From: Thermoflexales bacterium
GTDB lineage: Bacteria > Chloroflexota > Anaerolineae > B4-G1 > SLSP01
Assembly: GCA_007130345.1 (NCBI GenBank)
Contig: SLSP01000308.1
Coordinates: forward strand, 1-5,626
Length of the DNA stretch: 5,626 bases
Reading direction: 5' to 3'
A program made the position numbers and the translations under genes. The notes beneath the pieces are model-generated. The model worked only from the letters and a program-made list of their open reading frames with translations. It searched no databases and was not told the DNA's origin. This document shows positions 1 through 5,519 of this stretch, in pieces (positions within the stretch are counted from its first letter, which is position 1; every line of letters starts with the position of its first letter).

Positions 1-2
1 CC

Positions 3-710
3 CGCGCCGACCACGTGTTCGCCGACTCCCACGCCACCCGCGCCGACCTGATCGCGCTGCTGGACGTGCCGCCGGAGCGCGTGACCACGCTACATTGTGG
101 CGTCTCGGCGCGCTTCACGCCCCAAGAGGCACCGGGCGAGCGCGAGCGCCTCGCCGCGCAATATGGCGTCGGCGCGCGGCCCTACATCCTGGCGGTGGGC
201 ACCGTCCAGCCGCGCAAGAACTACATCCGCCTGATGACGGCCTGCGACGCGCTGGTCTCCGGGCGCGACCTCGACCTGGTCATCGCCGGAGGAAGCGGAT
301 GGCTGGCGGAAGCCATCCTCGAAGCCGCCGCGCAGCGTCCCTACGTGCGGATAACGGGCTTCTTCGCCGATGGCGACCTCCCCGCGCTCTACCGGCAAGC
401 CGCGCTGCTGGCCTTCCCTAGCATCTACGAGGGCTTCGGCCTGCCCCCGCTCGAAGCGATGGCCTGCGGCACACCCGTAGTCGCCTCCACCGCGTCCAGC
501 GTCCCCGAAGCCGTGGGCGACGCCGGCCTGCAAGTCGATCCCCACGACAGCGCCGCGTGGACGGCGGCCCTGGCCCGCGCCCTCGACGACGCGGAGCTGC
601 GCGCTCACCTCCGCGAGGCTGGGCTGGCCCGCGCCGCCACCTTCACCTGGGCGCGGGCAGCACGGCACTGGCTGGACACGCTCGCCGCAATCACTGGCAA
701 CGCGGTCTAA
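3..710 (+). CDS. GT4-family glycosyltransferase, C-terminal part (5' end outside window)
   Basis: This is the C-terminal half of a retaining GT-B glycosyltransferase (GT4, 'glycosyl transferases group 1'), which moves a sugar from a nucleotide-sugar donor to a glycan or lipid acceptor, usually in cell-surface polysaccharide synthesis. The frame is open back to the window edge, and the first residues (RADHVFADSHATRADLI) match the conserved end of the N-terminal domain, so the gene starts upstream; the GTG at 15 is not a real start. The donor-binding domain follows: YILAVGTVQPRKN (nt about 183-221), then the E-x7-E donor signature EGFGLPPLE (nt 429-455, both glutamates present), then ACGTPVVAS and SVPEAVGDAG. 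Stop TAA at 708-710. The donor and acceptor cannot be read; similarity in style is to mannosyltransferases. The 138-nt gap and the promoter after it suggest it belongs to a different transcription unit from the F420 genes. Family assignment is secure, specificity is not. Confidence 0.93.
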   Translation, partial: RADHVFADSHATRADLIALLDVPPERVTTLHCGVSARFTPQEAPGERERLAAQYGVGARPYILAVGTVQPRKNYIRLMTACDALVSGRDLDLVIAGGSGWLAEAILEAAAQRPYVRITGFFADGDLPALYRQAALLAFPSIYEGFGLPPLEAMACGTPVVASTASSVPEAVGDAGLQVDPHDSAAWTAALARALDDAELRAHLREAGLARAATFTWARAARHWLDTLAAITGNAV

Positions 711-727
711 TGCGCAGCACAGACAAC

Positions 728-745
728 GCAAAACCTCACTTTTGC
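728..745. repeat. Small inverted repeat GCAAAA-N6-TTTTGC, candidate operator
   Basis: The arms 728-733 and 740-745 are exact reverse complements, separated by six bases (CCTCAC). The site sits 18 nt after the glycosyltransferase stop and covers the position expected for the -35 element of the promoter at 762-767. A repressor or activator site is one reading. A weak hairpin at the end of the glycosyltransferase transcript is another, although only four T residues are present and they lie inside the arm. Functional role is inferred only from position. Confidence 0.35.
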
Positions 746-767
746 ACAAGCTAAATTCGAGTATAAT
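742..767 (+). promoter_or_regulatory. Candidate sigma70-type promoter for the MBL-npdG-cofE run
   Basis: A perfect -10 hexamer TATAAT lies at 762-767 in a locally AT-richer stretch. The best -35-like sequence is TTGCAC at 742-747, but the spacer is only 14 nt instead of about 17; a shift to TTTGCA (741-746) gives 15 nt. The -35 is therefore weak, and there is no extended -10 TG. Transcription would start near 774, leaving a leader of roughly 75 nt before the ATG at 849. The leader has a weak AT hairpin (ATAAAA at 801-806 with TTTTAT at 816-821). The promoter fits the gene layout because the next three genes are packed without room for another. Confidence 0.5.
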
Positions 768-838
768 CAAGGGTGTTAAGTTGGGTGTATTTATCGTGAC
801 ATAAAACCAACCTCTTTTTATCAGAGAGCCACGCCATC

Positions 839-843
839 GAGGT
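839..843 (+). promoter_or_regulatory. Ribosome binding site of the MBL hydrolase gene
   Basis: GAGGT at 839-843 lies 5 nt before the ATG at 849. It supports that start over later in-frame ATG codons, as does the conserved N-terminal FWGVRGG block only a few residues downstream. Confidence 0.7.
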
Positions 844-848
844 AAGCT

Positions 849-1769
849 ATGGGCAAAGACAAATTCACAATCACATTCTGGGGCGTGCGCGGCGGATACC
901 CGATGCCTGGCCCCACCACCGTCAAATACGGCGGCAACACCACCTGTATCGAAGTAGTTGCCGGAGATCAGCGGATTATCATCGATTGCGGCACCGGGTT
1001 GATTAAGCTCGGTCACAAGATGATGCAGGAGCACTTCGCCACTGGCCGGCCCATCCACGCGACGATGTTACTCACCCACACCCACCACGATCACACCCAG
1101 GGCTTACCTTTCTTCGTGCCCACCCGCCATCCGGCCAGCACCCTGCACATCTTCGGCCCGATGTTGGTGACGGAGAGCCTCGAAGACGTGCTGGATCGCG
1201 CGATGTCGCCCCCGGTCTTCCCCCTCGGCAAAGAGGAGCTTGCCAGCCAGCGCTTCCTGGAATACGTTCTCACTGGCGACACCCTCGTGTTGCCCGAATG
1301 GGGCGCGCCGCCCGAACAGTATCACTTGGGCCATGACCCCGGCGCGATCCCTCCCGACGCTGTGACCATCGACGTGAATCACGGCTATCATCACCCCAAG
1401 AGCGGCATCCTCTTCTTCCGCATCGCCTACCACGGACGCAAGGTCGTCATCGCCACCGACACCGAGGGTTACATCGGCGGCGACCGCAAGTTGATTGGGT
1501 TCGCGCGCGGGGCCGATCTGCTGGTTCACGATGCGGAGTACACCGAGGAAGAATATCTCGGCCCGCCCCTGATCCGCCAGGGATGGGGCCACAGCACCTG
1601 GCGGATGGCTACGGAAGTCGCCGAAGCCGCCGGCGTCAAGTTGCTGGCGCTGACCCATCACAATCCCGCCCACAACGACGAGGCGCTCGAACGCATGTTG
1701 GCCCAGGCCCAAACCCGATTCCATTACACTATTCTAGCTCGCGAAGGCGAGACCATTGAGGTGAAATAA
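849..1769 (+). CDS. MBL-fold metallo-hydrolase (PhnP/RNase Z-like superfamily)
   Basis: A 306-residue metallo-beta-lactamase-fold hydrolase, probably cytoplasmic (no signal peptide or membrane segment). The N-terminus FWGVRGGYPMPG (10-21) followed by KYGGNTTCIEV (26-36) is typical of PhnP/COG1235-like phosphodiesterase-type members. The metal-binding motif HTHHDH is at 77-82. Further likely ligands or family motifs are H182 in HHPKSG, D204 in ATDTEGY, HDAEYT (227-232), GHSTW (247-251) and LTHHNP (268-273). The set is complete, so it should be an active dinuclear metal enzyme. The substrate is unknown; relatives act on cyclic phosphates, nucleic acids or other phosphodiesters. It is the first gene of a run with npdG (3-nt gap) and cofE, so a link to F420 metabolism is possible, but I know of no established F420 step for such a protein. 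Fold is certain, role is not. Confidence 0.92.
   Translation: MGKDKFTITFWGVRGGYPMPGPTTVKYGGNTTCIEVVAGDQRIIIDCGTGLIKLGHKMMQEHFATGRPIHATMLLTHTHHDHTQGLPFFVPTRHPASTLHIFGPMLVTESLEDVLDRAMSPPVFPLGKEELASQRFLEYVLTGDTLVLPEWGAPPEQYHLGHDPGAIPPDAVTIDVNHGYHHPKSGILFFRIAYHGRKVVIATDTEGYIGGDRKLIGFARGADLLVHDAEYTEEEYLGPPLIRQGWGHSTWRMATEVAEAAGVKLLALTHHNPAHNDEALERMLAQAQTRFHYTILAREGETIEVK
1758..1763 (+). promoter_or_regulatory. Ribosome binding site of npdG inside the preceding gene
   Basis: GAGGTG at 1758-1763 encodes residues near the C-terminal end of the MBL hydrolase and lies 9 nt before the ATG at 1773. It supports that start and indicates expression from the same mRNA. Confidence 0.6.
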
Positions 1770-1772
1770 CTT

Positions 1773-2441
1773 ATGACTCAAAAGTATGCTTTGGCAATTC
1801 TCGGCGGTACCGGCAACGAAGGTCCCGGCTTGGCCCTGCGTTGGGCGCACGCCGGTTACAAGGTCATCATCGGCTCGCGCAAGGCGGATAAGGCGCAGCG
1901 CGTCGCCGGCGAGGTCAACGCCAAACTGGGCCAAGACCTCGTCACCGGGATGGCGAACGAGGACGCCGCCCAAGCGTGCGACATCGCCGTGCTGACCATC
2001 CCCTACGCCGCGCAAAACGCCTTGCTGGACGCGCTCAAGCCGCTGCTGCAAGGCAAAATCCTCGTCAACGTGAACGTCGCGCTCAAGCCGCCCAAAGTCG
2101 CCCGCGTCTACATCCCCGAAGCCGGCTCCTCCACCGAACAGGCGCAGGCCCTCCTCGGCCCAGAGGTGCGCGTGGTGGCCGCGTTCCAGAACGTGGGCGC
2201 GCACGCCCTCGGCGATCTCGACCATCCCGTGGAATGTGACGTGCTCATCTGCGGGGATGACAAGGCCGCCAAAGCTATCGCTATCGAGATGGCGGAGGCC
2301 ATCGGCACGCGCGGCATCGACGCCGGCCCGCTGCAAAATGCTGTGGCTGTCGAATCGCTCACCTCCATTCTCATCGGCATCAACATCCGCTACAAAGTAC
2401 CCGGATCGGGGATCCGCATCACCGGCCTGCCTCCGGCGTAG
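1773..2441 (+). CDS. npdG: NADPH-dependent F420 reductase (F420H2:NADP+ oxidoreductase)
   Basis: A 222-residue enzyme that transfers hydride between NADP(H) and coenzyme F420, linking the NADPH pool to F420-dependent enzymes; cytosolic. The N-terminal Rossmann motif GGTGNEG is at 11-17, followed by IGSRK (33-37), whose Ser and Arg fit binding of the NADP 2'-phosphate. The segment GMANEDAAQACDIAVLTIP (59-77) is nearly the same as the corresponding stretch of the archaeal Fno family as I recall it. The F420-side motifs CDVLICGDD (155-163), DAGPLQNA (183-190) and ESLTSILIGINIRYK (194-208) are present, and the length matches the family. The start has a GAGGTG site 9 nt upstream. The stop TAG is directly followed by the ATG of cofE, so the two are almost surely cotranscribed. 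The symbol fno is also used. Physiological direction (making F420H2 or NADPH) cannot be told from sequence. Confidence 0.95.
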   Translation: MTQKYALAILGGTGNEGPGLALRWAHAGYKVIIGSRKADKAQRVAGEVNAKLGQDLVTGMANEDAAQACDIAVLTIPYAAQNALLDALKPLLQGKILVNVNVALKPPKVARVYIPEAGSSTEQAQALLGPEVRVVAAFQNVGAHALGDLDHPVECDVLICGDDKAAKAIAIEMAEAIGTRGIDAGPLQNAVAVESLTSILIGINIRYKVPGSGIRITGLPPA

Positions 2442-3209
2442 ATGGCCGATCCGCGTGTGGCGCTATACGCGCTGCCCGGCATCCCCGATGTACAGGCGGG
2501 GGACGCCCTCGTTCCGCTGATTCTGGCGGCCCTCCACCGCGCCGCTCTCGCGCTCCAGGATGGGGACGTGATCGTGGTTACGCAGAAAATCGTCTCCAAA
2601 GCCGAGGGCCGCGCCATCCCCCTGCGCGATGTGACGCCTTCGCCCAGGGCACGCGAATTGGCCGCCACCACCGGCAAAGACCCGCGCCTCGTCGAGGTCA
2701 TCCTGCGCGGTTCACGGGGCGTCATCCGCCAGCGCGGGCCGGTGCTGATTATGGAGACGCGCCACGGCTGGATTTGCGCCAACGCCGGCGTGGATCGCTC
2801 CAACGTGGGCCAGCCCGACGCGGAGATCGCGCTGCCGCTGCCCGCCGACCCTGACGTTTCGGCGCGGGACCTCCGCGCGGGCCTGCACTCCGCCACCGGT
2901 GCCGACGTGGCCGTCATCATCAGCGACACGCACGGGCGGCCCTGGCGCGAGGGCACGGTCAACGTCGCGCTCGGCGTCGCCGGGATGCTGCCCATCGCCG
3001 ATTTGCGCGGCCAGCCGGATATGTTCGGCGAACCGCTGCGCGTCACCACCGTCGCCCGCGCCGACGAACTGGCTGCCGCCGCCGGCCTCATCGCCGGGCA
3101 AGCCGCCGAGGGCCTGCCCGTCGTGCTCATTCGCGGCGCGGCCTACCCACGCGGCGAGGGGCGCGCCACCGACATGCAGCGCATGCCCGAACACGACCTG
3201 TTCCGCTGA
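2442..3209 (+). CDS. cofE: Coenzyme F420-0:L-glutamate ligase
   Basis: A 255-residue GTP-dependent ligase that adds L-glutamate residues to F420-0, giving the gamma-linked tail of coenzyme F420. Visible family blocks are LPGIPDVQAGD (11-21), DGDVIVVTQKIVSKAEGR (40-57), GWICANAGVDRSNV (109-122), SDTHGRPWREG (161-171), DLRGQPDMFGEPL (187-199) and ADELAAAAGLIAGQAAEG (207-224). D118, D162 and Q220 are plausible metal-site residues by position, which is an inference. The protein ends soon after the CofE domain, so it is the short archaeal-type form rather than the actinobacterial FbiB fusion with a nitroreductase-like domain. The ATG at 2442 touches the npdG stop (zero intergenic bases), and no purine-rich ribosome site precedes it, suggesting coupled translation. 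Other F420 biosynthesis genes (cofC, cofD, fbiC/cofGH) are not in the window. Confidence 0.95.
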   Translation: MADPRVALYALPGIPDVQAGDALVPLILAALHRAALALQDGDVIVVTQKIVSKAEGRAIPLRDVTPSPRARELAATTGKDPRLVEVILRGSRGVIRQRGPVLIMETRHGWICANAGVDRSNVGQPDAEIALPLPADPDVSARDLRAGLHSATGADVAVIISDTHGRPWREGTVNVALGVAGMLPIADLRGQPDMFGEPLRVTTVARADELAAAAGLIAGQAAEGLPVVLIRGAAYPRGEGRATDMQRMPEHDLFR

Positions 3210-3211
3210 TT

Positions 3212-3238
3212 CGTGTTGCGTGTTGCGTGTTGCGTATT
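3212..3238 (+). repeat. 7-bp tandem repeat CGTGTTG x3 plus partial copy
   Basis: Three exact copies of CGTGTTG (3212-3218, 3219-3225, 3226-3232) are followed by a decayed copy, CGTATT. They begin 3 nt after the cofE stop. The last part also pairs imperfectly with 3246-3259 (12 of 14 positions), so 3230-3259 could form a weak hairpin with a short loop. There is no T-run after it, so I do not call it a terminator. Confidence 0.85.
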
Positions 3239-3284
3239 CTGTATCTACACAATACACAATGCAACGCATCTGAAACCCCTCGAT

Positions 3285-3326
3285 GACGTTTCACGTTTGA
3301 CGCTTGACGTTTCACGCTTCACGCTC
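3285..3326 (+). repeat. 7-bp degenerate tandem repeat (S-ACG-Y-T-Y), six units
   Basis: Six consecutive heptamers run without a gap: GACGTTT, CACGTTT, GACGCTT, GACGTTT, CACGCTT, CACGCTC. Variation is confined to positions 1, 5 and 7 of the unit. The unit differs from the upstream CGTGTTG repeat but keeps the same 7-bp period. Short tandem heptamers in spacers are known from cyanobacteria (STRR sequences); the comparison is by form only. Confidence 0.85.
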
Positions 3327-3333
3327 AACACCA

Positions 3334-3354
3334 TGTAACCTGTAACATTCAACC
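3334..3354 (+). repeat. Third short heptamer repeat (TGTAACC-like), three units
   Basis: TGTAACC (3334-3340), TGTAACA (3341-3347) and TTCAACC (3348-3354) are adjacent. The first two differ at one base and the third at two bases from the first. This is short enough to arise by chance alone, but it follows two clearer heptamer arrays in the same 160-bp spacer. Confidence 0.5.
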
Positions 3355-3363
3355 ACTTTTCAC

Positions 3364-3369
3364 AAGGAG
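3364..3369 (+). promoter_or_regulatory. Ribosome binding site that fixes the LLM oxidoreductase start
   Basis: AAGGAG at 3364-3369 is a strong Shine-Dalgarno sequence 6 nt before the ATG at 3376. The in-frame ATG at 3370 abuts the site with no spacing and so cannot be the main start. Confidence 0.85.
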
Positions 3370-3375
3370 ATGATT

Positions 3376-4383
3376 ATGCCACAGAACAAAATCCCCCGGG
3401 TAGCCCTCTATTTGCAAGACGCGCATCCCATCCGCGAAGGAATGGAGTACGCGCAATATGCCGAAAAGCGCGGCTTCGAGGCCGTCTGGCAGGCCGAAAG
3501 CCGCCTGGTGCGCGACGCCATTGTGCCGATGGCCGCCTACGCCGCCGTCACCGAGACCATCAAGATCGGCTCCGGCGTGATCAACAACTGGACGCGCAAC
3601 ATCGGCTTGCTGGCCGCGACTTACCTCACGCTGGACGACCTCGCGCCCGACCGCATCATCTGCGGCATCGGCGCGTGGTGGGATCCGCTGGCGAAGAACG
3701 TGGGCATCGACCGCCGCAAGCCCCTCACCGCGATGCGCGAGACCGTCGAGGTGATGAAGAAGTTGCTGGCGTTGGAAAACGTCACCTATCACGGCGAGTT
3801 CCACCACGTCGATGGCATTGAGCTAGACGTCGTCCACGGCCGCCGCGAACCGCGCAACGTGCCCATCATGATCGGCGCGACCGGCCCCAAGATGATGGCG
3901 CTGACGGGCGAGATCAGCGATGGCGCGGTGCTCAACTACTGCGTCCCGCCGGAATATAACGACGTGGCGATGGAGCAGTTGGAGAAGGGCGCGCGCCAGG
4001 CCGGGCGCAGCCTGGACGAGATTGACCGCCCGCAGCTTATCGTGTGCTCCGTCCACGAGGACCGCGCCGAGGCCATTCGCGGCGCGAAGATGCTGCTCAC
4101 GCAGTACCTCGCGCAGCAGCCGCACATCGCCAAAGCCAGCGGCGTCGGCCCGGACGTGGTCAAGCAAATCCAGAGCATCCTCGGCTGGCCCGCCACCAAG
4201 GAGCAGATCAAAGAGGCGATGGTCTACGTGCCTGACGACTTGGTGCTGCGCATCACGGCCACCGGCACGCCCGCCGAGGTCATCGACCAGGTGCAAGAAT
4301 ACGTGGATCGCGGCGCGACCTGCCCCATCCTCTACCCCCTGGGCGACGTCAAGCTGATGATCGACACGTTTGCTACAAAGTAG
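3376..4383 (+). CDS. LLM-class F420/flavin-dependent oxidoreductase (Mer-like)
   Basis: A 335-residue luciferase-like monooxygenase-superfamily TIM barrel; cytosolic, with no signal peptide. Such enzymes bind F420 or FMN and reduce or oxidise a range of substrates; the closest style is the group of methylene-tetrahydromethanopterin reductase (Mer) and F420-dependent oxidoreductases. Visible blocks are EYAQYAEKRGFEAVWQAESRLVRDA (split as 24-37 and 38-48), KIGSGVINNWTRNIGLLAAT (63-82), LAPDRIICGIGAWWDP (89-104), PIMIGATGPKMMALTGEISDG (around 163-183) and the C-terminal GTPAEVIDQVQEYVDRGA (297-314). IGSGVINN is at the place where Mer relatives carry the cofactor-binding loop with a non-prolyl cis peptide. 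The adjacent npdG and cofE favour F420 over FMN as cofactor, by inference. The start at 3376 is set by AAGGAG at 3364-3369. The substrate is unknown, and a true Mer role would need methanopterin-type C1 genes, none of which are seen here. Confidence 0.92.
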   Translation: MPQNKIPRVALYLQDAHPIREGMEYAQYAEKRGFEAVWQAESRLVRDAIVPMAAYAAVTETIKIGSGVINNWTRNIGLLAATYLTLDDLAPDRIICGIGAWWDPLAKNVGIDRRKPLTAMRETVEVMKKLLALENVTYHGEFHHVDGIELDVVHGRREPRNVPIMIGATGPKMMALTGEISDGAVLNYCVPPEYNDVAMEQLEKGARQAGRSLDEIDRPQLIVCSVHEDRAEAIRGAKMLLTQYLAQQPHIAKASGVGPDVVKQIQSILGWPATKEQIKEAMVYVPDDLVLRITATGTPAEVIDQVQEYVDRGATCPILYPLGDVKLMIDTFATK

Positions 4384-4417
4384 ACTTCCGAAGTCTGGAA
4401 GACTTCGGAAGTCTGGA
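4382..4417. repeat. 18-bp tandem, self-complementary palindrome between LLM and Fe-S flavoprotein genes
   Basis: Two 18-bp units (4382-4399 and 4400-4417) differ at one base only. Each unit holds the odd palindrome AGACTTC-N-GAAGTCT. Because the central base is C in one and G in the other, the two 15-base arms (4382-4396 and 4400-4414) are exact reverse complements around a 3-base loop GGA. In RNA this could form one 15-bp hairpin or two small ones. It begins at the second base of the TAG stop (4381-4383) of the LLM gene and ends 5 nt before the next ribosome site. There is no T-run, so it is not a standard intrinsic terminator. It looks like a dispersed REP-type element, or an mRNA-processing or stability hairpin; either role is inferred. 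Confidence 0.9.
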
Positions 4418-4422
4418 ATACC

Positions 4423-4427
4423 AGGAG
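4423..4427 (+). promoter_or_regulatory. Ribosome binding site that fixes the start of the Fe-S flavoprotein
   Basis: AGGAG at 4423-4427 lies 5 nt before the ATG at 4433. This excludes the longer in-frame reading from a TTG at 4370, which would overlap the LLM gene and translate the palindromic repeat. Confidence 0.85.
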
Positions 4428-4432
4428 ATACT

Positions 4433-5509
4433 ATGGCCGATCTAACCACCAGGTTGTTGGGCCTCACCCTGGCCCATCCGATTATGCCCGCCGCCGGGCC
4501 GCCGGTGCGCGATGGCGACGCGCTGCTGGCCTGCGCGGCGGGCGGCGCGTCCGCGCTGGTCACGAAGACCATCTCCACCGCCGCCGCTGCCGTTCCCGCG
4601 CCCAATATGGCGGATTTCAAGACGTACTTCCTGAACACGGAGTTGTGGTCGGAGCTGACGCCGGAGCAGTGGCTGGAAGTGGAGTACCGCAAGGCGCAAG
4701 AAGCCGGACTGCCGATGATCGTCAGCCTGGGCTACACCACCGAGGAGATCGCCGCGCTCGCGCCTAAAGTCAAGCCCTTTGCCGACGTGATCGAGTTGAG
4801 CACGCACTACATCAGCGACGACCCCAAGCCGATGCAGGACGCCATCCGCGCAGCGAAAGCCGGGGCGGATGTGCCGGTGCTGGTGAAGATGAGTCCCTTC
4901 CGCGACGCCCAGATCGCGGCGCTGGCGGCGCAGGCCGCCGGGGCGGATGGCCTCGTGGCGATCAACTCCTTCGGGCCGACCCTCGGCATCGACATCGAGC
5001 ACGGGGGGAAGCTGTGGATGGGCGGCAAAGGCTACGGTTGGATGTCCGGCCCGGCCATCAAGCCCATCGCGCTGCGCGTCATCTACGACGTGGCCCGCGC
5101 CGTCGATATTCCCATCATCGGCGTGGGCGGGATCAGCACCGGGGCCGACGTGGTGGAATTCCTGATGGCGGGCGCGGCGGCCGTCCAGGTCTGCACCGCC
5201 GCCATCACCAAAGGGCCAGACATCTTCGGCAAAATCGCGCGGCAACTCGACCGCTGGCTCGACCAGCACGGGTACGAGTCCGTGGATGCCATCCAGGGCC
5301 TCGCGCTCCGGCAGCCCGTCCCCGCGATGGTGGAGCCGCCGACCCTGCGTGTGGATCGCTGCACCGGCTGCGGCCTCTGCGTGACCAGTTGCGTCTACGG
5401 CGCGCTCTATCTGGAGGAGAAGGAAATCCACATCCACGAGGAGCGCTGCGAGAAGTGCGGCCTGTGCATCAGCCGCTGCCCGGTGGACGCGCTGCATCCA
5501 CCGATGTGA
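4433..5509 (+). CDS. Dihydroorotate/dihydropyrimidine dehydrogenase-like FMN protein with 2x[4Fe-4S] ferredoxin domain
   Basis: A 358-residue cytosolic redox protein. Residues 1-290 form a PyrD-type FMN TIM barrel: LTLAHPIMPAAGP (11-23), TKTIS (44-48), VKMSP (151-155), INSFGPTLGIDIE (177-189), SGPAIKPIALRVIYDVA (205-221), IIGVGGISTGADVVEFLMAGA (around 228-248) and AVQVCTA (250-256). Residues 305-358 are a two-cluster ferredoxin domain with CTGCGLCVTSC (C310, C313, C316, C320) and CEKCGLCISRCP (C339, C342, C345, C349), all eight ligands intact. The layout resembles the PreA/DPD C-terminal half. However, the loop that carries the catalytic cysteine in class 1 PyrD and DPD (usually NxSCPN) reads ELSTHYIS (121-128), with Tyr126 in place of Cys. 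True pyrimidine activity is therefore doubtful. The ferredoxin domain implies electron exchange with another protein. It lies 49 nt after the LLM gene and is probably cotranscribed. The substrate is unknown. Confidence 0.88.
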   Translation: MADLTTRLLGLTLAHPIMPAAGPPVRDGDALLACAAGGASALVTKTISTAAAAVPAPNMADFKTYFLNTELWSELTPEQWLEVEYRKAQEAGLPMIVSLGYTTEEIAALAPKVKPFADVIELSTHYISDDPKPMQDAIRAAKAGADVPVLVKMSPFRDAQIAALAAQAAGADGLVAINSFGPTLGIDIEHGGKLWMGGKGYGWMSGPAIKPIALRVIYDVARAVDIPIIGVGGISTGADVVEFLMAGAAAVQVCTAAITKGPDIFGKIARQLDRWLDQHGYESVDAIQGLALRQPVPAMVEPPTLRVDRCTGCGLCVTSCVYGALYLEEKEIHIHEERCEKCGLCISRCPVDALHPPM

Positions 5510-5519
5510 CCCGCACGCT

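Noticed and set aside
711..848. Riboswitch in the leader of the MBL gene
   Set aside because: Only weak short pairings are visible (GTTGG 780-784 with CCAAC 807-811; ATAAAA 801-806 with TTTTAT 816-821); they conflict with each other and match no riboswitch class I know.
90..1058. Long open frame on the minus strand across the glycosyltransferase and MBL genes
   Set aside because: It runs antisense to two clear genes and across the promoter spacer. Its translation shows no family motif and is rich in Gly, Arg and Ala, as expected for a shadow frame in GC-rich DNA.
3212..3354. CRISPR array in the repeat-rich spacer
   Set aside because: The units are 7 bp and directly adjacent, with no unique spacers of 30-40 bp and no cas genes nearby.
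3370..3375. Earlier ATG for the LLM oxidoreductase at 3370
   Set aside because: It directly abuts the AAGGAG ribosome site with no spacing; the ATG at 3376 has 6-nt spacing.
4370..4432. Extended N-terminus of the Fe-S flavoprotein from a TTG at 4370
   Set aside because: It would overlap the LLM gene and translate the palindromic repeat; the ATG at 4433 has a ribosome site 5 nt upstream, and family-like sequence begins there.
4442..5497. Minus-strand open frame of 351 codons opposite the Fe-S flavoprotein
   Set aside because: It mirrors the whole + gene, its His/Asp/Gly-rich translation is typical of an antisense shadow, and the + frame has complete FMN and ferredoxin motifs.
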